Shown here in pieces: positions 57,666-64,000 of a DNA stretch of 64,000 nucleotides (within the stretch, counting starts at the first letter, position 1; each line of letters begins with the position of its first letter). This DNA comes from Pegoplata infirma (lineage: Eukaryota; Arthropoda; Insecta; Diptera; Anthomyiidae). A model generated the notes under the pieces. It searched no databases. It saw only the letters and a program-made list of their open reading frames with translations, and was not told the DNA's origin. Where the stretch lies: assembly GCA_963921195.1 (NCBI GenBank), contig OY992537.1, positions 50,306,313 through 50,370,312 of the forward strand, in the 5' to 3' direction. Position numbers and translations under genes: made by a program.

Positions 57666-58355
57666 CCTTTTCCAATTAAAATTCAGAAAAGATCAATTGT
57701 AATTCAGAAATCTCAAATGAAATTCAGAAATCAAAATTGAAATTCAGAATAGCCCAATTGAAATTCAGAAATCATAATTGAAATTCAGAAAAGCCCAATT
57801 GAAAGTCAGAAATCACAATTGAAATTCAGAAAAGCACAATTGAAATTCAAAAAAACACAATTGAAATTCAGAAAAGCCAAATTGAAATTCAGAAAAAATC
57901 AATTGAAATTCAAAAAATCACAATTGAAATTCAGAAAAGCCCAATTGAAACTCATAAAAGCACAATTAAAATTCAGAAAAGCTCAATTGAAATTCAGAAA
58001 AGCATAATTGAAATTCAGAAAAGCCCAAATTAAATTCAGAAAATCGCAATTGAAATTCAGAAAAGCACAATTGAAATTCAGAAATTGTAATTGAAAATAA
58101 GAAAAGCCCAATTGAAATTCAGAAAAGCCCAAATAAAATTCAGAGAAGCACAATTGAAATTCAGAAAAGATCAATTGAAATTCAGAAAATCACAATTGAA
58201 ATTCAGAAAATCACAATTGAAATTCAGAAAATCACAATTGAAATTCAGAAAAGCACAATTGAAATTCAGAAATAACAATTGAAATTCAGAAATCACAATT
58301 GAAATTCAGAAATCACAATTGAAATTTAGAAATCACAATTGAAATTCATTAATTT
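57666..58355 (+). repeat. ~21-bp tandem array, about 33 units
   Basis: Unit AATTGAAATTCAGAAAAGCAC (19-22 bp) with a variable 3-5-base spacer (CCC, CAC, ATC, TAA). Because many units are 21 bp, a frame encoding a Lys-Phe-Arg-Lys-Ala-Gln-Leu heptad stays open in stretches of ~60 codons, but indels break it, so it is not a gene. GC slightly above surroundings. Confidence 0.9.
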
Positions 58356-59736
58356 ACAAAAAATTAAATTCATAATTTACAAAAAATAAAATTTTACATT
58401 TCTACATAGCCTAAAAATACATATTGCTTTAATTCGGCTGCTGGTTGACATACATATGAGTCATTCCACACCAACTGTTCCACTACAGAAAAACCATGGT
58501 GGTTTCAATAGGATAACATTTGCAAAGTATTCGCCCTTAAGGCACTATTAAATAACAAAAATAAAATTTAAGATTTTTCAAAAAGTGGGCCTTGGAGGCA
58601 TTGTCAAAAATTGGAAATTTCAGCATTTTTTGCCAAAGTATCTTTATTTCAATATTTATGCCAATAAAATGAAACACAGTGATGTCTTTAAAATAAATGG
58701 TTTTTAAAGATTTTTGTATGGGCTATCGATTAAAAAAATAAAAATTGGAAGAAGAAGTTCTGAATATTTTAAATTTAAATTAAAACTTTTTATATCAAAA
58801 AACATGCCACAATTTTATTTTTTTTTTACATGTTTAAAAAATAGTTAAGGTGTATATCTATCTGTTCTGAAATTTTCAGAGATGCTTTTTTCCTTGTTTT
58901 CGAGAAAAAAAATGTTGAACATTGCACTATGCTAATAATTTACAATAATGGGGTATATTACATATGCGAATGAGTAATATTAACTCTTAAAAAACATTTA
59001 AAATAGAGATGTGATCGTGGGTAAGTTTCAAATGTCAAAATTTCTCAAAATTGATCTCCTTTTACCAATTCTTCTACCCCAAACATTTTTTCGCGGAATA
59101 TTTTTTTCACAAAAATTTTTTTAAAATTAAGTTTATTGCAGTAATCAGTTTATATTTTGAAAGGTCTCCATTAGGTAATCGAATATTCGACTTTTTACAA
59201 AAACCGGTTTTGGAATAGTTAAAAAATTTGCATTTAAAAAACCGGTTTTTGTGTTTTGCAAAATAAGGTAAATAATAACGATCACGGCCAATATTAAGCA
59301 AATATTGCCGGCAAAATCGGTCTATATCATTTCGGATAATACAAATTATATTAAAGAAATTTTGAAAAAAAAATCCAACGGGCTATTTCTGTAAAAGACC
59401 AAAATAATCTGCTGAAAATTTGCACAATTTTTTTTAAATTCAGCAAATATAATTAGATAAATTGCAGAAAATGTCTCTTATTTTCTAAAACTAATTGACA
59501 GAGAATTAACTAAAAAAATTATCCATTTCAGCAGAAAAGTCTGCTAAAAGTTTACTAATTTTAATTGAAAGTCAGTTCACAGATTTTTTGAAAGAGTTTT
59601 TCTTTTGAGTGTAGATATAATTAAATGTCAAATCTGTACCAATGTTGACGAAATCCGAGACTTAATTTGATCAAGATTTTTACCATTTCAGATATAATAA
59701 TATACAATCAGATACACTTAAATATAAATAAATATA
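58356..59736. other. Spacer with a lone MITE end
   Basis: ~59400-59612 carries TCTGCTGAAAATTTG and TTTCTTTTGAGTGTA, a right half of the CTGCTGA-core MITE type without a clear left end. No gene seen. Confidence 0.45.
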
Positions 59737-60170
59737 CACTAAAACAAACCTTGTAAAATGACATTAAAAGTTTTAACTTTTTTTTGCTACCTCCTTTTGA
59801 CAAGAATTCCTTCTAATTTTAAAAGCTTTTACAAAAAACTTTGTAATTTTACAATCTTTTTACCAATAAAATTGTAAATTTACATTTTTTTTGTCACAAA
59901 AAAACTTACTTTTGACACAAAAAAACTGACTTTTTTAGATTTTTTGCCACCTCCTATTTTTCGAGAATTGCTCGTAAAAATTACAAGCTTTTTTGTTATT
60001 TTACAAGATTTTTACCATTAAAATTGTAAAATTACAAAAAAAATTGTAAAATTACAAAAAAAAATGTAAATTTCGATCGAAAATTTTTTGTTAAAAAACA
60101 AGGAAAACAGTCAAATATTGGTAAAATGGGATTACGAGACTTTTTCTAGTAATTTGACAAGACAGAAATT
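59737..60170. mobile_element. Palindromic MITE relative, TTGTAAAATTACAAG core
   Basis: Left CACTAAAACAAACCTTGTAA after TA; 60074-60170 is the inverted form of 60945-61040, and 27775-27850 is a third copy. The right terminus is not resolved (lacks TTTTGAGTG). Confidence 0.55.
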
Positions 60171-60932
60171 AATATTTACCACTTTTTTAACATAAAGTTT
60201 ATTTTTTTTTCTCACTCGATTACAACACGAACACCAAACGCGTTAATTAATCCATTAAAACTAAATGACATATTTAATATTATTTTTAAATTATCCTTGT
60301 AATACTTATAAATCCTCAAAAACTCTCACACAAATACATAAAACTATTAAAAATTAAATTCATATACATAAATGAAAACATCCCTCGTAAAATATTAAAG
60401 ATGAACTTATTTAATACAGATTTCATATGTTAAATAAACGATTGTTAAATTTATGAACTCTTTAAAACTCAAACACTTGTTTACGGATTATTAATTTTTA
60501 TTTTCAAAAAAATAAGCAAACAACTGTTATGATTTTAAATTAAACTGAACAGAAAAAAACAACCCCTTTTGCAAAACTATAACATATGTAAGTGCTTCTT
60601 CACGATGTAGCAGCAAGCAGAAAAATGTCAAAATGACGTCTTTAGTTATAATTCAGCAGCAAGCAGCAAACCGCAGAGTTTAGAAGTTTAGTAAAAAGTT
60701 CACCCTTAGTTTGCCCACTTTTGGCATAAAAGTTAAAAATCTTCGAGCTAATAGTCTGATTTAAAAACTGTTTTTGCCCCAGCTCGAGGTCACATTTCTT
60801 TACTAATCATTACTATTTAAAAAGTTATTTGTTTTAAATTGATTGGTTTTATCATTTTTCAAGACTTACTAGAAACGTGTTTCGATCTCATCAGGATATT
60901 GCCAAGAGCAACTAGCAAACAGACAATTGCTA
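60171..60932. other. AT-rich spacer, no gene seen
   Basis: 60610-60680 has AGCAGCAAGCAG words; 60720-60870 shares GAGCTCGAGGT-type words with 41850 and 43200. No coding region recognised. Confidence 0.4.
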
Positions 60933-61382
60933 CACTCAAAAAAACCTTGTCAAGTTACTAGAAAAAGTCTCGTAATCCCATTTTACCAATATTTGACAGT
61001 TTTCCTTGTTTTTTAACAAATAATTTTCATTCGAAATTTACATTTTTTTTTTTTAAAGTTTACAATTTTTCTTGTAATTTTACAAATTTTCAAGATTTTT
61101 TACAAAAAAAAATTTTGTAAATTTACGAGAATTTCTTGTAAGTTTTATTTTTCCAAAAAAGTTGTAAATTTACAATTTTATTTGTAAAATTCTTGTGAAA
61201 TAACGAAAAAGTTCGTATTTTTTACTAGGTTCTCGTAAATTTTTGTAAGTAAAAAAAAATTTTAAATTTACAAGTTTTTTGATAAAAAGCTTGTAAAATA
61301 ACAAGGAACTCTTGTCAAATAGTAGGTAGCAAAAAAAATTTTATAAACTTTTCTTGTAACTTTACAAGGTTTTTTTTGAGTG
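60933..61382. mobile_element. TA-flanked palindromic MITE, TTGTAAATTTACAA core
   Basis: CACTCAAAAAAACCTTGTCAAG at left; inverted CTTTACAAGGTTTTTTTTGAGTG at right; TA at 60931-60932 and 61383-61384. The core is CTTGTAAATTTACAAG words. Complete copy. Confidence 0.85.
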
Positions 61383-61384
61383 TA

Positions 61385-62278
61385 GTGGCAAAACAAAAAG
61401 TCTTATATGAGGAGTTCCGTCTAAGACTTAAATTTTGAGGTAAAAAAGATGTGATTTTTGTTTTGATGGCACATCGATGAAAGTTGGCATAAATATTAGA
61501 AGCTATTTAAGAATAAAAAATTCGCTCGCGTCAATTAAATCGCCCAAGGTGGTCAAAAGCTATGACGATTTTAAGATTTAGCGGTTTTAAAAATCTTAAA
61601 AATATTTTAAAGATTTTTTTTACACATTTGTTGCATGCGTTATTAAAACATGCTAGGATATACCATTTCTTCTAAAATATATGATATAAATTTAACCCCT
61701 TAATGACCAAACGATTTAAAAAAAAATATCTAAGTACCAAAAATCGCGATTAATTCGCGGTTAAAGAAAAGTTTCACAATTTTTTATAACATATTTAGGC
61801 AATGCGCGTTGGTATTACTGAAAAAAATCACGGAAAATTGCATCATTGTACCAGTAGTTTAAAAGAAATCGGTGATGCTTTTTTATAACCAGAAAATTTA
61901 ATATGGTCCAAAAAATCTATAATCATCAAAATTTTTAAACACGCCTCTGATTTTATGATGACACATTAAGTGGGCTTTCATTTAAAAAAAAATTCATTCG
62001 ATTTCGTGTAAAGCCTTGGATGTGCCAGATCAAAACAGGTTTAGATAAAATCATCGCGCTTTCCGCTCAGAATGGCAAACAGATTTGCAAATTTCGCACA
62101 ATTTTCAAAAATGCCATAAAATTTTTCCAATTTATTTTTTATAAACCCGCCTTAATTACGTATTACAATTTAAGGTTGGAGTAAAATTTTGTGCGAGAAA
62201 ACAAAGTAAAAACCATTTTTATTATTTTTAATTTTATAAAAAGATCGTTACAATTTCATAAATATATTTCATTTTAAA
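61385..62278. other. Spacer, no gene seen
   Basis: No open frame beyond ~60 codons and no repeat ends recognised; slightly more complex sequence than the A/T-run regions. Confidence 0.4.
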
Positions 62279-63000
62279 AACAAGTAAGAGTGTTAAATTC
62301 GGCTGTGCCGAATCTTTTATACCCTCCAACATGCAAATAAATAAAAAAAAAAAAATTGCAGGGGCGTCTTCTATTTTTGGGGGGGGGGGTCGGTAGTGGT
62401 AATTGGGGGCACAATTCCTCTCGAATACGTGTTAAAAAAAAATAATTCTTGTGCTTTTTGCACTAAAGAAATTCAAATTTATCATTTTATAAAAAAAAAA
62501 TTATTCCACGCCCATAAAGGGGGGGGGGGCGGACCGTAAAACGATCTTTTCTAATTCTGTGGATCCAAATGCAGGACCTTGAACTTCTTGTAGCATAAAA
62601 ATGTTGGATTTGTCAAACAAAAACAAAAAAAATCATGTAAAAATATGATATTTTTCAGAGGTTAGTTTAGTTCTTCAAGGGGAACTTTTTCCCCCCTGGT
62701 TCGATTTTGCCCATCTCCGAACTTAACCAGCCTATGAATATAAGACATATATATGCCAAATTTCAGGAGTCTATCACTATTATTTTGGACTGTATCGTGT
62801 CTTCCACAGACGGACGGACAGACGGACAGACGGACAGACGGACGGACGGACGGACGGACAGACGGACATCGCTAGAATGTCTTAGAATAGATCACTGATC
62901 AATAATATATATACTTTATGGGGTCCTAGACCGATATTTCGATGCGTTACACACGGAATGACAAAGTGAGTATACCCCCATACTGTAGTTGGAGGGTATA
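62279..63000 (-). mobile_element. mini-me-like element, complete, C-run subfamily
   Basis: AACAAGTAAGAGTGTTAAAT, hairpin TTCGGCTGTGCCGAA, TATACCCTCCAACATGC; G runs at ~62384-62393 and 62519-62529; CTCCGAACTTAACCAGCCTA; inverted (GTCY)n at 62811-62868; TATATATACTTTATGGGGTC; ends TAGTTGGAGGGTATA. Confidence 0.9.
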
Positions 63001-63090
63001 ATAAAAGTAGCATTTATTGAATGAAAGTATTTCATTTCAAAATAAAAAGATTTATTCAATGAAAGTATTTCATAAGAATTAACTACTTTT

Positions 63091-64000
63091 TATACCCTCC
63101 ACTTACAAGGGAAGTATCTCAACCCTTTTGCCTGAAACTTAAAATATATACTAAAGAGACGATTTTAAGGTTGGGGTGTCTCGGCTTATCGGCCATATCG
63201 GTGTTTAAAAATTTCGTTGTCCCCTTATGAAACCATTTGGACCTTCGGGAAAATTTTGATAACTTCCGAACTAACAGGAATATCATCAAGGGCGAAAATA
63301 CGGGTCGACTTAAATTAAATAAAGATTATTTCTTATCCATATGGATATCGTAGGTCAATGTCTTCACATAAGTACCCCCCAAAATTTACACATTTTCCTG
63401 AAAAAAATATTTAAAGAAGCCGAATTTTTACAAGGTTATGCCACCATTGGATAGGCATTAAAAACCCTTTATTCTCATATGAAAACATCATATAGTTTCT
63501 TAAAAAGAAATGGCTGAAAAATCCAAAAAACGATTTTTTCGCCATTTCTTGACCCATGTTTTGAACCCCTAAATCCCTGATATGGCCGATAAGCCGAGAC
63601 ACCCCAACCTTAGAATTGTCTCTTTGATATATATTTCAAGTTTCAGGCAAATCGGTTCATAAGGGTTGAGATACTTCCCTTGTTAGTGATAGAGGGTATA
63701 TATAAGTTTGTCATTCCGTTTGTAACTCATCGAAATATCGATCTGGGAACCCATAAAGTATATATATTCGTGATGCCCGATCGATTTTAAGACATTCTAG
63801 CGATGTCCGTCTGTCCGTCTGTCTGTCTGTGGAAAATGCTGTCACGGACAAAATATTGCACAGAGATGGCTGAAACTTAACATATTTATTGGAAGTTCTC
63901 CCGAGAAGTTTGGTATTGCATTTGAGCGATATCGGTTCAGCGGTTCAAAAGTTATGAACGAAAATGTAAGCACACCTCTAAAATTTCAGTACATTCAACA
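63091..64000 (+). mobile_element. mini-me-like element split by a TTA-flanked MITE, runs off the right edge
   Basis: TATACCCTCCACTTA at 63091-63105, then the insertion 63106-63682, then (TTA)GTGATAGAGGGTATATA, CCCATAAAGTATATATA, core GATCGATTTTAAGACATTC, (GTCY)n at 63807-63829 and TTCAAAAGTTATGAACG. Joined without the insert it reads like 35020-35050. Confidence 0.85.
63106..63682. mobile_element. TTA-flanked MITE, copy 4 (Harbinger-like)
   Basis: CAAGGGAAGTATCTCAACCC at left and GGGTTGAGATACTTCCCTTG at right, TTA at 63103-63105 and 63683-63685. Close relative of 47865-48398. Confidence 0.9.

Noticed and set aside
57819..58282. Lys-rich heptad frames
   Set aside because: Produced by the 21-bp tandem repeat; broken by indels and without start context or neighbours.
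57666..58355. CRISPR-like array
   Set aside because: Units of ~21 bp with 3-5-base variable parts and no unique spacers; AT-rich eukaryotic tandem repeat.

Overview
The window looks like intergenic and intronic DNA from a higher fly (Diptera, probably Calyptratae). It is very AT-rich, has one conserved insect developmental gene with short GT-AG introns, and is packed with repeats carrying the (TA)n / conserved core / (GTCY)n layout of dipteran mini-me elements. Species cannot be named from sequence alone. Gene density is very low; most open reading frames over 60 codons fall inside repeats and are not genes.

Genes: (1) At 36620-37790, minus strand, three coding exons encode a 247-residue basic helix-loop-helix protein that I recognise as Oli, the Olig/BHLHE22-type factor. 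(2) At 43413-54206, minus strand, three exons join in phase into a 605-residue protein with a FLYWCH-type zinc finger, a complete MULE transposase core and a C-terminal RING-like cysteine cluster. Its first coding intron is 8.9 kb and full of other, older repeats, which argues that the reading frame has been kept by selection (domestication) or that the host tolerates a very long-resident element. (3) At 20920-23343, plus strand, a 5'-truncated RTE-like non-LTR retrotransposon has a 14-bp target duplication and a mutated catalytic motif (YAND for YADD). (4) Broken remnants: a LINE endonuclease/RT fragment (10670-11575), a hAT transposase piece (3240-3596), a decayed transposon ORF (46640-47150) and a possible BESS-like exon or fragment (31127-31400).

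Layout: 1-690 large palindrome; 1586-3788 hAT element with 8-bp duplication; 6785-7365 first TTA-flanked element; 7764-8392 element with 4-bp duplication; 9228-10650 stacked mini-me pieces with a P-like MITE; 10670-11575 LINE remnant; 13246-13897 TA-flanked MITE with a tRNA-like Pol III unit; 14932-17304 mini-me element with two tandem arrays; 19.2-24.3 kb three-level nest of repeats holding the RTE-like LINE; 26-35.6 kb mixed MITEs and mini-me elements; 36.6-37.8 kb Oli; 39.8-43.2 kb nested elements and foldbacks; 43.4-54.2 kb the FLYWCH-MULE gene, whose intron contains a ~172-bp satellite; 55-64 kb further MITEs, a 21-bp array and nested mini-me elements.

The most interesting observations are the FLYWCH-MULE-RING gene, a large group of TA-flanked palindromic MITEs that share ends but have different motif-built cores, a tRNA-like Pol III unit inside one of them, and nesting that lets insertions be ordered in time.
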